Source: DATLAN01 sp035527455
Lineage (GTDB): Bacteria > Planctomycetota > Planctomycetia > Pirellulales > Thermoguttaceae
Assembly (NCBI GenBank): GCA_035527455.1
Contig: DATLAN010000003.1
Location: 1-46,656, forward strand
DNA length: 46,656 nucleotides
Reading direction: 5' to 3'
Shown: positions 8,208 to 17,203 of the stretch, piece by piece
How the letters are laid out: the number at the start of each line of letters is the position of its first letter
Position numbering within the stretch: the stretch's first letter is position 1
Made by a program: the position numbers and the translations under genes
The notes under the pieces: model-generated
Database searches by the model: none
Told to the model about the DNA's origin: nothing
Seen by the model: the letters and a program-made list of their open reading frames with translations, nothing else

Positions 8208-10246
8208 AGCGTGGCATTTCTAGACTGGCGTTCGTCGCGTTGTTGCTTTGCGTTTGCGGGGCACTGGCGCAGCAACCCGCGGTGGTTACCGGCGACGCGA
8301 CGCCTTGGCACCTATCGAAGATCGACCGGCTCAACTGGGCGCCTCGTGCCGACGCGGCCGTGTCGAACGAGTTCCTGCACCTCCAGGTCCGTTTCAACGT
8401 GCCCCCGGAGTCGCGGAAACGACACCAGTTCCAGGTGGTCGATCAGAACGGCAACGAGGTCGGCAAGCAGTGGGGATGGGTCGACGACCAGTCGGTCGTG
8501 ATCTTCCGCGGCAATTGGGAGAGCCTTGCCGGGCTTTACCTCGACGCCGACGGCCATCGCGAACCGTTGTTCCAATCGATCGCGGTCGCTCCCACGGTGA
8601 TTCCCACGGTGCCCGTCGATCCGCTGCCGCGGCCGATCGAAACGCGGCCATCGGTCTACGTTCCGCCGACGACGACCTACGTGGGCGAACGGCCGCCCGT
8701 CGATTACGTTGTCGACGTGCCGCCCCACTTCATTCGCGATTACGAGGTCGTGCGGAACGACATCGGCGTCAGGGACGTTTACTACGGCCACGACGTGGTC
8801 GATCGCGACATCGACGTCACGCGCGTCCATCACGATCGCGTCGTGCGTCATGACGACGTTATTCACGTGGACGGCGACCGCGACGTGGTGCACCACTACG
8901 ACAACGGCGACACGACCCACATCCATCACGACGATACCGACGTGGTACATCATGACGATGATGCGGACGTGGTACATGAGGATGACGGGGACGGCCCCGG
9001 TACCGGCCCGGGCGAAGCTTCCGCGGATTGCGGAGGCCCCGGTCCCGGCCCCGGCCCCGGCACGGGTCCCGACCCCGGTCCGGCCTTGGCGATGGCGCCC
9101 GGCTTGGGCCCCGGTCCCGGTTTGGGCCCCGGCCCCGGCACGGGTCCCGGCCCCGGTGAATGTCCCGCGCCGGCCCCCGGTCCCGGCACGGGTCCGGGCG
9201 AAGGCCCCGGCACGGGTCCCGGTGGTCCTGGTCCGGGCGGTCCTGGCGGTCCTGGCGGTCCGGGAACAGGTGGACCCGGTGGTCCCGGCGGCCCGGGCTA
9301 TGGTCCCGACTGCGGTCCGGGGCAAGGTCCCGGGAACGGCGGTGGCGCTGGTGCCGCGGGCATCAAGCTCCCGCCGACAGAAATCGCGGCCGATCCCCGG
9401 TTTGTGCTCTATGTCGCCACGGGCGATGAGACCGGTCCGGGCAAGGTCTATCAGGTCGACGAGAACGGTCGCGTGCTGGGTGTGATAAACCTGCCCTACA
9501 CGCCCACCGGTTTGGCATTGCACCGCGAGAACGGCCTGGTGGTGGCCATGCCGCGCGACGGCGGCAAGATCATGCAGATCGACGACACGGGCAAGGTGTC
9601 GACGCTTCTGGACAAGGACGAGACGTTGGTCCATCCGGTCGACGTGGCCATCGGCGGCGATTCCGACACGGTACTGGTGGCCGACAATATCGCCGACGTG
9701 ATGGCGGCCACTTCCAGCGGCGGCATCCGGCCGAAGGTCTATCGGCGGTTCGAGGGACAGAAGTGGTCGGCCCAGGAGATGTCGGTGGCGATCACCAACG
9801 ACAAGCACGTGATCCTCGGCACCGACGGCGACGAGGGGATCTACCGATTCTCCGGCGACGAGAACCCGTCGTCTGCCCAGCCGATCCTGCCCGGCAGGGG
9901 TGGAGTGGCGGCCGATACGAAATCGTTGCGGTGGGCGGCAACGCAAGGTGGAGACAAGATTCACCTTTTCGAGGGAGAAGAGCCGGTCAAGACGCTGCGG
10001 CTCCCGCCGAACAAGAGCCATTACCGCAACGGCCTGCTCTCCTTCTCGCCGGCCGGGACCCTTTGCGTGGCCGCCCGGGACAGCGACGAGGCGGTCGGTC
10101 AGCCCTGGTTGTTCATGTACGACGTCGAGACGGACGAGGTCCGCAGCCTGTTCCCCTGGAACTACGAGACCATGACCGACTTCGTCGTCGGCCCGCGGAT
10201 GTTCTGGGATCGGAACGAGCGGAAGATGTGGGACAAGATATACTAG
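8204..10246 (+). CDS. Secreted protein: His/Asp-rich, Gly-Pro-rich and beta-propeller-like segments
   Basis: 680-aa protein of unknown function. Residues 1-22 form a signal peptide ending in ALAQQ. AAGGAG with an eight-base spacer supports the ATG at 8204. Residues 25-130 form a small compact domain. Residues about 175-262 are strongly His/Asp-rich (HHDD, HHYDNGD, VHHDDDADVVHEDD). Residues about 262-385 are a low-complexity GPGPG / GTGPG / GGPGGPG tract resembling collagen-like Gly-X-Y sequence. The last 285 residues contain repeated strand motifs (YVATGDETGPGKVYQVDENG, GLALHRENG, PVDVAIGGDSDTVLVAD) resembling an NHL/SMP-30-type propeller. The acidic-His segment suggests metal binding and the Gly-Pro tract a flexible or extended spacer; both are inferences. 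It stands divergent from the MoxR block and is followed by a palindromic repeat. Confidence 0.85.
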   Translation: MKRGISRLAFVALLLCVCGALAQQPAVVTGDATPWHLSKIDRLNWAPRADAAVSNEFLHLQVRFNVPPESRKRHQFQVVDQNGNEVGKQWGWVDDQSVVIFRGNWESLAGLYLDADGHREPLFQSIAVAPTVIPTVPVDPLPRPIETRPSVYVPPTTTYVGERPPVDYVVDVPPHFIRDYEVVRNDIGVRDVYYGHDVVDRDIDVTRVHHDRVVRHDDVIHVDGDRDVVHHYDNGDTTHIHHDDTDVVHHDDDADVVHEDDGDGPGTGPGEASADCGGPGPGPGPGTGPDPGPALAMAPGLGPGPGLGPGPGTGPGPGECPAPAPGPGTGPGEGPGTGPGGPGPGGPGGPGGPGTGGPGGPGGPGYGPDCGPGQGPGNGGGAGAAGIKLPPTEIAADPRFVLYVATGDETGPGKVYQVDENGRVLGVINLPYTPTGLALHRENGLVVAMPRDGGKIMQIDDTGKVSTLLDKDETLVHPVDVAIGGDSDTVLVADNIADVMAATSSGGIRPKVYRRFEGQKWSAQEMSVAITNDKHVILGTDGDEGIYRFSGDENPSSAQPILPGRGGVAADTKSLRWAATQGGDKIHLFEGEEPVKTLRLPPNKSHYRNGLLSFSPAGTLCVAARDSDEAVGQPWLFMYDVETDEVRSLFPWNYETMTDFVVGPRMFWDRNERKMWDKIY

Positions 10247-10283
10247 CACTCCGAGCAGAAACGGATCACGCACATTCCCATGA

Positions 10284-10367
10284 GGGTGGCACGCCCTGAG
10301 GAACGAAGGGCGTGGTAGGAGAGTTGGATAGTTCACCACGCCCTTCGTTCCTCAGGGCGTGCCACCC
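10284..10367. repeat. Palindromic repeat, GGCACGCCCTGAGGAACG type
   Basis: Perfect 33-bp arms at 10284-10316 and 10335-10367 with an 18-base loop. The same element recurs at 44849-44925, and a single arm is found at 11195-11225. It lies between two exported-protein genes. No T-tract follows. Confidence 0.92.
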
Positions 10368-10415
10368 AACTGGACAATAAGGGCAGAACGTGGCGAAACA
10401 GGGAAGGGAATTCTC

Positions 10416-11129
10416 GTGAAGATTCACGCGACCTGGCTGGCGATGGCCTTCTGGGCGTTTGCCTGCGGCGGCGCCGTGGCCCAACAACCCCCGGCCACGG
10501 CCGTGCAACTGCCCACGTTTTCCTACTTCAGCGTCGGTACGACGGTCTCGGTGCCGGATCGGGGCAGCGTGTACATGGGCGGAGTCAGTCGGGCCTCGAC
10601 GGGGCGCAACGAGTTCGGCACGCCGATGCTCCCTTTCCGGCCGTTCAAGAATAGCGCGATCGGCCAGGAGCGGAGCGCCTCGCAGATGCACGTCACGGCG
10701 TACATCCACGATTTCGAGGCCATGGAGGAGGCGATGCTGGGCCAACCTTCCTCGTACCAAGGTTTGGCCTCGCAGCAACCGCTGCCGCAGATCGCCGGTG
10801 CGAGCCATCCGTTCCTTTCGCGAGACCCGGCTTATGGGGGAGGCTGGCAGCGGTCTACTTTGGCCAGTTCGGCCGTCGAGCCGCCGATGAGCGTGGCTGA
10901 GGCCCAGGCCCGGCGGATCAGCGAACAGGCGGCTCGCGGCGAAGAGGCGGACGACTTCTTCCAGCGTGCCCGGCAGGCGGAAACGGACGGGAAGGCCAAC
11001 GTGGCCAAGATCTACTATCAGATGGCCGCCCGCCGAGCCACCGGAGAACTCAAAGAGCAGGTATTGGCAAGGCTCGACGTGATCGGCCGGGCCGAAACCG
11101 CTTCGAAGATCGCACAGAGCAGCCCGTAG
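10416..11129 (+). CDS. Exported protein of unknown function with a helical C-terminus
   Basis: 237-aa protein, start GTG at 10416. This start is preferred because GGGAAGGGA lies just upstream and because the resulting N-terminus (VKIHATWLAMAFWAFACGGA followed by VAQQ) is a clean signal peptide; the in-frame ATG at 10359 would begin inside the palindromic repeat. The mature part has no family that I recognise. Residues 150-235 are charged and helical (AEAQARRISEQAARG, ADDFFQRARQAETDG, KIYYQMAARRA) and resemble a tetratricopeptide-like helical pair. It lies between the secreted propeller-like protein and the membrane VWA protein on the same strand, so a cell-envelope role is plausible. Confidence 0.75.
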   Translation: MKIHATWLAMAFWAFACGGAVAQQPPATAVQLPTFSYFSVGTTVSVPDRGSVYMGGVSRASTGRNEFGTPMLPFRPFKNSAIGQERSASQMHVTAYIHDFEAMEEAMLGQPSSYQGLASQQPLPQIAGASHPFLSRDPAYGGGWQRSTLASSAVEPPMSVAEAQARRISEQAARGEEADDFFQRARQAETDGKANVAKIYYQMAARRATGELKEQVLARLDVIGRAETASKIAQSSP

Positions 11130-11136
11130 GATCAGA

Positions 11137-11190
11137 GTGGCCGTCTCGCTCCGCGAGACGTGGCTACATCTCGCGGAGCGAGATGGCTAC
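11137..11190. repeat. 54-bp palindromic repeat, TCTCGCTCCGCGAGA type
   Basis: A 54-bp imperfect palindrome whose halves each contain a smaller palindrome around TCTCGCTCCGCGAGA. Near-identical 54-bp copies occur at 26676-26729 and 28805-28858. It begins eight bases after the stop codon of the upstream gene. Confidence 0.9.
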
Positions 11191-11194
11191 TCTA

Positions 11195-11225
11195 CACGCC
11201 CTTCGTTCCTCAGGGCGTGCCACCC
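11195..11225. repeat. Single arm of the GGCACGCCCTGAGGAACG repeat
   Basis: This 31-bp stretch is identical to the right arms of the paired repeats at 10335-10367 and 44895-44925, but no partner arm is present nearby. It directly follows the 54-bp palindrome, so two different repeat families sit side by side. Confidence 0.85.
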
Positions 11226-11353
11226 ACCGTGACATCCTGGACCGGATGCCAATAGGGGACTTCGCCTTTCGGTGTGGTATCATCGGCTTGCCATTCCCGG
11301 CGGCTCGTGCGAGAATGAACCCTGGAACGTTCGATCCCCCTTCCGAGTTCAGC

Positions 11354-12430
11354 ATGAGCACGTTGGGAAACCCGGCTCCGAATCCGCCGCCGTCCCCGCC
11401 GGCTTCGCCCGTCGCACGGCAGCCGGGTGCGCCCGGCCCGCCGAAGGTCGACATGATGGCCTCCGGCGAAATGCAGGCTTGGCTCAGCCGATTGAAGGTC
11501 GAAGACCACAAGATCGGCAAACGCAACAAGTATCTCGCCGGAATCCTGGCGGCGGGCGTGCTGCTGCTGGTGGTGATCCTCTGGGTCGTCTACGACAAGA
11601 CGATCGGAGCCTACGCGGTGATCGACCCCGAGAGCATCCGGGTCGAGCAGCACCCGATCGAACAGGGGCGGCTGCGGATCCGATTCAACGTCATCTCGCC
11701 CGGCAAGGTCTGCTGCCGTCGGACCTCGGGCGATATCGCGACCGAGAGGATCGACTATTTCGATGAAGCCTGCGAGGTCGATCGGAACTGGTCGTGGGGT
11801 TACCAGCCGGGAGAGAACATCGATCTGGTGCTCCGGTACCGCGGCGGGCTGTTCCGCAAGACCTTTTCGGCGACCGCCGCCACGTTCGACCGGGCCGACA
11901 TCGTCATCCTCATGGACACGACCGAGTCGATGGACCCTTACATCGTCGAACTGAAGGAGAAGTGTGCCGTGTTCTCGGAGAAGCTCGACAAGATGGCGCT
12001 CGAGCACCGCTTCGCCCTGATCGGATTCGGCGATACGAGCGAGGCCGACCCCTGGCTTCAGGAGCACGGATTCGCGCCGGACGTCGGCCAGTTCATTACG
12101 TGGACCGACCAGGTGGAACGCTTCAACGGCGGCGACCTTCCCGAATCGGCGCTGGACGCCTTGGAGAAGGCCCTGGAACTGCCGCTGGAGGAGAAGGCGC
12201 TGCGCCGTTTCTACCTGGTTACCGACGCCGCCTACCACGAGCCGACCGGATCGGGGGCCACGGCCGAAGACCTGCGCAAACGGTTGCGAGAGCATCGGGT
12301 GCTGCTGCGGGTCTTCTCCCATCGGAAATTCAAGCCGGATTACGAGAAGCTGCTGGGCGAGACGGGCAGGTTCCAGGAGATCGAGAATTTCGGCAAAGTG
12401 CTCAGCGAAGGAAGGGTTTTGGAGGATTGA
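11354..12430 (+). CDS. Single-pass membrane protein with an extracytoplasmic VWA domain
   Basis: 358-aa protein. A proline-rich cytoplasmic head (residues 1-35, APNPPPSPPASP) leads into a membrane helix at about 60-80 (AGILAAGVLLLVVILWVV). A domain of about 95 residues (82-175) follows, with RIRFNVISPGKVCCRR and WGYQPGENIDLVLRYRGG, and then a VWA domain starting VILMDTTESM (Asp188). The MIDAS reads DTTES, with Thr in place of the first Ser, a common tolerated variant. The 82-175 domain resembles the corresponding part of the next gene's product. The start is uncertain: an in-frame ATG at 11314 is an alternative and neither start has a strong ribosome-binding site. Probably part of an envelope complex with the downstream toroid protein; the function is unknown. 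Confidence 0.8.
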   Translation: MSTLGNPAPNPPPSPPASPVARQPGAPGPPKVDMMASGEMQAWLSRLKVEDHKIGKRNKYLAGILAAGVLLLVVILWVVYDKTIGAYAVIDPESIRVEQHPIEQGRLRIRFNVISPGKVCCRRTSGDIATERIDYFDEACEVDRNWSWGYQPGENIDLVLRYRGGLFRKTFSATAATFDRADIVILMDTTESMDPYIVELKEKCAVFSEKLDKMALEHRFALIGFGDTSEADPWLQEHGFAPDVGQFITWTDQVERFNGGDLPESALDALEKALELPLEEKALRRFYLVTDAAYHEPTGSGATAEDLRKRLREHRVLLRVFSHRKFKPDYEKLLGETGRFQEIENFGKVLSEGRVLED

Positions 12431-12442
12431 ATCCGCAACGGA

Positions 12443-12553
12443 CGTAGGTCAGGGCTTGCCCTGACGCAGCGATAAGGTGACAGGCTGTTCGGGTATTTCG
12501 TCAGGGCAAGCCCTGACCTACGTGGGTATCCGTCAGGGCAAGCCCTGACCTAC
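12443..12553. repeat. Three copies of the AGGGCTTGCCCT palindromic repeat
   Basis: One direct copy (12443-12466) and two inverted copies (12499-12522 and 12531-12553) of a 23-24-bp element with core GTCAGGGCTTGCCCTGAC. The direct and inverted copies can pair into long hairpins. They fill the gap between the VWA gene and the toroid gene. The family recurs at 20690-20865, 25290-25398 and 41404-41501. Confidence 0.92.
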
Positions 12554-12575
12554 CTTGCCACGATAGGGCGATGCG

Positions 12576-15266
12576 ATGAAACGTTGTCCACGGTGCCGCA
12601 GAGACGTTCCCGATCATGCGACCGTCTGCCCCTATCCCGACTGCGGCGGGCCGCTGGGGATGGAAGGGGGCACGACGGGAGCCATTCCCGCCCCGCCGCC
12701 TCCGGCCGCGACGAGGCCGGCCGCCGGCGAGATGCGGCTTCAAGCGCCCCCACCGCCGCCGGGCCTCTCGCGAGACATTCCCGGGATCGCTCCACCGCCT
12801 CCACCCGGGACGACCAACATTCCCGGACCAACGGCAATCCCTGCTGTCCCTGCGGTGCCGATGTCGGTAAGACCGATCCCCGTAACCCCGGCGCCGACCG
12901 ACTCGCCTTCGGCAACCGATGGGGCGCCCCAAGACCTGCAAGTCGAAGTGGAAAGTCTGCGACGCCGGGTCCGAAAGGGGCGACGGCGGAGCATCCTGCT
13001 GGGTAACGGTGCGGCGGCCGCTGTGATCCTGGGCCTCGTCTGTTTCGCCGTCTACTACGTCCATTCGGAACTCAGCTACGCGAAGGTCAAGGACGTCGGC
13101 ATCCGCCGCGACCCACTCGACGCCAACCGGGTGATCGTGTCCTATCGGCCCACGAGCAGCGGCTCGATCGGCTTTCGCCGAACGGATACGGAGTTGCTCG
13201 ATCAGGTCACGTCCGACGCGGTGGGAGAAGAGCAGGAATTCCAGTGGCGCATCGACGGACTTCAGTCGGGCCAGGTGATCGACATGGTCTATCGCGACGG
13301 ATGGGTCGCCCGAAAACATCCGCTGGAAGTGCCCGAACTGCCCTCGCGGCGGTCGGCCTCGGCGTTTGCGGGGACGGGGATCTACACGGGACCGAAATTG
13401 GGCGACGGCGTGCTGGTCGGCCAGGTCGTCAACGCGATCAACAACGAGCCGGTCCCTGGCGCGGAGGTGCGCATCGCCGGGACGGAAATCAGCCTGCGCA
13501 CCGACGCCGAAGGGGGCTTCCGCATCGACGGCGCACCGACCGGCCCGGCGACCCTCGAGATCTCGGCCGAGGATTTCTCTACCGAGGAGTTGAAGCGGGA
13601 CCTGATCGCCGACGAGGAAACGTTCGTTCGCGCGGTGCTCAGCCCGGGCTTGGAGGAAGGGCAGATCCGGCTGGTGCTCACGTGGGATCGAGAGCCCGAG
13701 GACCTGGACGCCCACCTGGAAGGCCCCTTGCCCGGCGGCGAGAAGTTCCACGTCCACTACGACCGCAAAGGCGATCTGAAGAGCCAGGAGTTCGTGCGGC
13801 TCGACGTGGACGATCGTAACGGAGAGGGTCCGGAGACGATCACCGTCCTGGGCGTGCAGCCGGGCCAGTACCACTACTTCGTTCACGACTACACCCACGG
13901 CGACGATCCGGCGAGCGACGCCTTGGCCCGGTCGGGAGCCGAAGTGAGGCTCTATTACGGCGGCCAGATGTATCGTTTTCGGGCGCGGGACGACGCGGTG
14001 GGCAACGTCTGGGACGTCTGCACGATCGAGGTGACTCCCGAGAGCGAGGCGATCGTCGATCGGGTGGATACCTACCGCGGCGCGAAACTCGCCGCTTTGG
14101 GACTCTACAGCAAGCGGACCCAAGCCGATCGCACCGATTGGATCGGCAAGTACGGCGGCAGCGAGGTCAGCGAAAATGCCGTCACCGACGGACTCGAGTG
14201 GCTCGCCCGGCACCAGGCCCCCGACGGCTCGTGGTCGAACGTCTGTCTGGGCACCGGCAGCCAGTCGCAGTGCGAGCGGCCGAACCGTTGCACGGGCGAG
14301 GGCGATGCGTACGAAATGGCACTGACCGGCCTGGCCCTGTTGGCGTTTCAGGCAGGGGGACACTACTACTTCAACGACGCCAAGTACTCCGGCGTCGTCC
14401 GCAAGGGGCTCGATTGGATGATCGAGCATCAGGGGACCGACGGCGCGTTGGTCGGCTCCAAGTCGGGCCGGGATATCGACGGGCGAACGACGCACCACAA
14501 GTACCACATGTACGAGCACGGCATCGCGGCCTTTGCCCTGGCCGACGCCGTCGCCGCCGCCGCGGCTCTGTACCAGCCGGAAAACGAGGCCTACGTCAAC
14601 GGCACCGAGAAAGCCGTGGAGTTCATCGAAGCGAACCAGCACCTCGACGGCGGCTGGCGATATACCAACGACTTGACGCGCCCCGGCGACACGTCGGTCA
14701 CGGGGTGGCAGGTGCTGGCGCTGAAATCGGCCAAGGAGGCCGGCATTCCCGTGAGCAATCGGTGCGTGGAAAACGTCCGTACGTTCTTCAAGAACCGGGA
14801 GATGGGAACCAACGGACAGACCGGGTACGACGACGCGCTGACGCTCAACACCGACGCGACCACCGGCGTGGGGATGCTGGCCCGGCAGTTTCTGCTGAAC
14901 GAACCCGACGCGCCGATCATCGGCGAAGCCGCCAGCCACCTCGCCCGCCAGGCGGAGATGAAATGGGGAGATCCGCGAGGCGTCTACGACGAGTGGGATT
15001 ACTACCTCTGGTACAACTGCACGCTGGGGATGTTCCAGGTCGGCGGCGACTTGTGGAACCGATGGAACACGGTCATCCGCGACACGCTGGTCAAGTTGCA
15101 ACGGCACGACGGTTGCGAACGCGGCAGTTGGGATCCCAACAGCAAGTGGGGGCGATTCGGAGGGCGGATCTACAGCACGGCCTTGGCCATCCTCACGCTG
15201 GAGGTCTACTACCGGTACGCTCGCCACGGCGAAATCGCCCCCGGCCAGATCGAGGGAGACGGCTGA
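12576..15266 (+). CDS. Zinc-ribbon membrane protein with a C-terminal alpha/alpha-toroid domain
   Basis: 896-aa multidomain protein. An N-terminal zinc ribbon (Cys4, Cys7, Cys18, Cys23) and a proline-rich linker (about 35-115) would be cytoplasmic. A short coiled coil precedes a membrane helix at about 144-163. Outside follow a domain of about 90 residues resembling residues 82-175 of the preceding VWA protein (about 165-255), a carboxypeptidase-regulatory-like beta-sandwich (about 276-334, PVPGAEVRIAGTEISLRTDA), a YfaP/DUF2135-like domain (about 360-480, LVLTWDREPEDLDAHLEGP) and a squalene-cyclase / prenyltransferase-like toroid (about 535-890) with repeats such as LEWLARHQAPDGSW, LDWMIEHQGTDGA and IEANQHLDGGW. 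No catalytic motif of terpene cyclases was seen, so the toroid may be a binding scaffold. Its stop overlaps the start of the histidine kinase gene (TGATG), implying coupled expression. Confidence 0.85.
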   Translation: MKRCPRCRRDVPDHATVCPYPDCGGPLGMEGGTTGAIPAPPPPAATRPAAGEMRLQAPPPPPGLSRDIPGIAPPPPPGTTNIPGPTAIPAVPAVPMSVRPIPVTPAPTDSPSATDGAPQDLQVEVESLRRRVRKGRRRSILLGNGAAAAVILGLVCFAVYYVHSELSYAKVKDVGIRRDPLDANRVIVSYRPTSSGSIGFRRTDTELLDQVTSDAVGEEQEFQWRIDGLQSGQVIDMVYRDGWVARKHPLEVPELPSRRSASAFAGTGIYTGPKLGDGVLVGQVVNAINNEPVPGAEVRIAGTEISLRTDAEGGFRIDGAPTGPATLEISAEDFSTEELKRDLIADEETFVRAVLSPGLEEGQIRLVLTWDREPEDLDAHLEGPLPGGEKFHVHYDRKGDLKSQEFVRLDVDDRNGEGPETITVLGVQPGQYHYFVHDYTHGDDPASDALARSGAEVRLYYGGQMYRFRARDDAVGNVWDVCTIEVTPESEAIVDRVDTYRGAKLAALGLYSKRTQADRTDWIGKYGGSEVSENAVTDGLEWLARHQAPDGSWSNVCLGTGSQSQCERPNRCTGEGDAYEMALTGLALLAFQAGGHYYFNDAKYSGVVRKGLDWMIEHQGTDGALVGSKSGRDIDGRTTHHKYHMYEHGIAAFALADAVAAAAALYQPENEAYVNGTEKAVEFIEANQHLDGGWRYTNDLTRPGDTSVTGWQVLALKSAKEAGIPVSNRCVENVRTFFKNREMGTNGQTGYDDALTLNTDATTGVGMLARQFLLNEPDAPIIGEAASHLARQAEMKWGDPRGVYDEWDYYLWYNCTLGMFQVGGDLWNRWNTVIRDTLVKLQRHDGCERGSWDPNSKWGRFGGRIYSTALAILTLEVYYRYARHGEIAPGQIEGDG

Positions 15267-17200
15267 TGAGCGATCTGCTGAACGTTCTGACGGTCCGCAG
15301 CGAAGAACTCGCCCGAGCCCTTGCCGAGAACTTCGAACAGGCCGGTTGCGAGACGTTGCGACTGACGCGAGCCGGCGAATCGGCGACCGTTCTCGACGCG
15401 TTGAGGGCCTGCTGCCGGGACGACCACGACGCCCCGGCACGCCAATGGGCCGAAGCACTCCGCAGCGAGGGGACTCCCCTGGGCCTGACTTTCTCCGAAG
15501 TGTTGACCGGGTTGAATTGCCTGGAGCGCGTGGTCCGCTTCCAGATCGTCAAGACCGACTACGAGAAGACGGTCCTGATGCTCACGCTGGCCGAGCTGAG
15601 CGACGCGATCGATCTGTTGCGTCGTCGCTATATCGACGGCCAGGCGGCCGGGCCATCCGCTCCGGCGCGCCACGTGCTCGATTTGGCCGCCCTGGCCGAC
15701 AGCGTCGACGCGTTCATTTGCATGGCCACGCTGCACGGGAAGCCGTTCTATCTCAATCCGGCCGGCCGCCGCTTGATCGGTCTGGACGAGCACGCTTTGG
15801 AGCTTCCCCCCAACTTGCACGATTATTACGACGACGAATCCTGGCAAGAGCTTCGCGACGTGGCGGTCCCGGCCGTGGAAAGGGAAGGCCGATGGCGGGG
15901 CCAGAGTCAGCTCCGCAACGTCAGGACGGACGAGCTGCAGGACGTGCTCACCACGATACTGCTGGTCAAGCACCCGCACGAGGAAAAACCGTCGTGCCTG
16001 GCCATCATCCACAACGACGCCGCCGAACAGATCCGTCTCGAACAGGCCCTGGCCGAATCGCAGGCACGCAAGAACGCCATCCTCGAGTCGGCGCTCGATC
16101 CCATCATTACCATCAACCACGAGGGCGTGATCACCGAATTCAACCGGGCGGCCGAGCAGGTCTTCGGCCATTCGCGCGAGAAGGTGCTGGGGACGCAACC
16201 TTCCGAGGTCCTCTTTCCCGCCTCCAGCAGTGCCGAGCAGCAGGACCGCATCGATCGCTACCTCCACGTCGGCGAGGGGTCGATGCTCGGCAGGCGGATC
16301 GAGATGACGGCCGTTCGGGCCAACGGCGAAACCTTTCCCGCCGAAATGGCCATGACCATCAGCTACGAGCAGGGCTCGCCCGTGCTGACCTTCTTCTTCC
16401 GCGACATCAGCCGGCACAAAGAGGCCGAACGCAAACAGGCCCGTTACGCGGCGGAACTGGAACGCTCGAACCGGGAACTGGAACAGTTCGCCTACGTGGC
16501 CTCCCACGACCTGCAGGAACCGCTGAGGAAAATCCGCACGTTCAGCGATCGCCTGGAAATGCAGTCCGGCGAGGCGCTCGACGAGATCGGCCAGGAGTGC
16601 GTCCAACGGATGCAAGGCGCCGCCGGCCGCATGCAGGTGCTCATCGAGGGCCTGCTGACCCTCTCGCGAGTGACGACCCGAGAACAGAACTTCCAGGAGG
16701 TCGATCTGGCCCAGGTGGTCCGAGAAGTCGTCTCCGATCTGGAGGTGCAGATCGCGCAGGTGGAGGGCCGGGTGGAAGTGGGCCGCCTGCCGACCATCCA
16801 CGCCGACCCGCTGCAGATGCGCCAGTTGTTGCAGAATCTCATCGGCAACGCGTTGAAGTTCTGCCGCCGCGACGAACCGCCGGTGGTGAAGGTTCACGGG
16901 CGGTTCGTGACCGGCGGCCAGAGCAGTCGTCCCCGGCGATCTCCCACCGAAGAGCGATGTCGCATCCTCGTCGAGGACAACGGGATCGGATTCGACGAGC
17001 GGTACCGGGATCGCGTGTTCGACGTTTTCCAGCGGCTCCATCCGCGCGACGTCTACGAGGGCACCGGAATCGGTCTGCCCATCTGCCGAAGAATCGTGGA
17101 GCGTCACGGCGGGACGATCACCGCGCGGAGCACTCCCGGCCGGGGTGCGACCTTCGAGGTGGTGTTGCCCGTCTTCCAACCCAAAACGCAGGAACCGTAG
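15266..17200 (+). CDS. PAS-domain sensor histidine kinase
   Basis: 644-aa soluble kinase with no membrane helix. Residues 1-125 are helical and resemble the RsbR N-terminal type of sensor region. Two PAS-like domains follow (about 135-250 and about 265-385, the latter with ESALDPIITINHEGVITEFN). A linker coil leads to a HisKA domain with FAYVASHDLQEPLRKI (phospho-acceptor His414) and a HATPase domain with N box LLQNLIGNALKF, G1 VEDNGIGF and G2 GTGIGLPI. The H-box type FAYVASHDLQEPL is that of phytochrome-like kinases, whose partners are small CheY-like proteins; such a gene follows four bases downstream. The ATG at 15266 overlaps the stop of the toroid gene by one base, so that membrane protein may be part of the same signalling pathway. 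Confidence 0.92.
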   Translation: MSDLLNVLTVRSEELARALAENFEQAGCETLRLTRAGESATVLDALRACCRDDHDAPARQWAEALRSEGTPLGLTFSEVLTGLNCLERVVRFQIVKTDYEKTVLMLTLAELSDAIDLLRRRYIDGQAAGPSAPARHVLDLAALADSVDAFICMATLHGKPFYLNPAGRRLIGLDEHALELPPNLHDYYDDESWQELRDVAVPAVEREGRWRGQSQLRNVRTDELQDVLTTILLVKHPHEEKPSCLAIIHNDAAEQIRLEQALAESQARKNAILESALDPIITINHEGVITEFNRAAEQVFGHSREKVLGTQPSEVLFPASSSAEQQDRIDRYLHVGEGSMLGRRIEMTAVRANGETFPAEMAMTISYEQGSPVLTFFFRDISRHKEAERKQARYAAELERSNRELEQFAYVASHDLQEPLRKIRTFSDRLEMQSGEALDEIGQECVQRMQGAAGRMQVLIEGLLTLSRVTTREQNFQEVDLAQVVREVVSDLEVQIAQVEGRVEVGRLPTIHADPLQMRQLLQNLIGNALKFCRRDEPPVVKVHGRFVTGGQSSRPRRSPTEERCRILVEDNGIGFDERYRDRVFDVFQRLHPRDVYEGTGIGLPICRRIVERHGGTITARSTPGRGATFEVVLPVFQPKTQEP

Positions 17201-17203
17201 TCG

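Noticed and set aside
8312..10339. 675-codon minus-strand frame opposite the Gly-Pro gene
   Set aside because: Its Thr/Gly/Ala-rich and Val/His-rich composition is the complement of the plus-strand low-complexity parts; the plus strand has the signal peptide and ribosome-binding site.
12501..15458. 985-codon minus-strand frame opposite the toroid gene
   Set aside because: Arg/Pro-rich without domains; the plus strand carries a zinc ribbon, membrane helix and toroid repeats.
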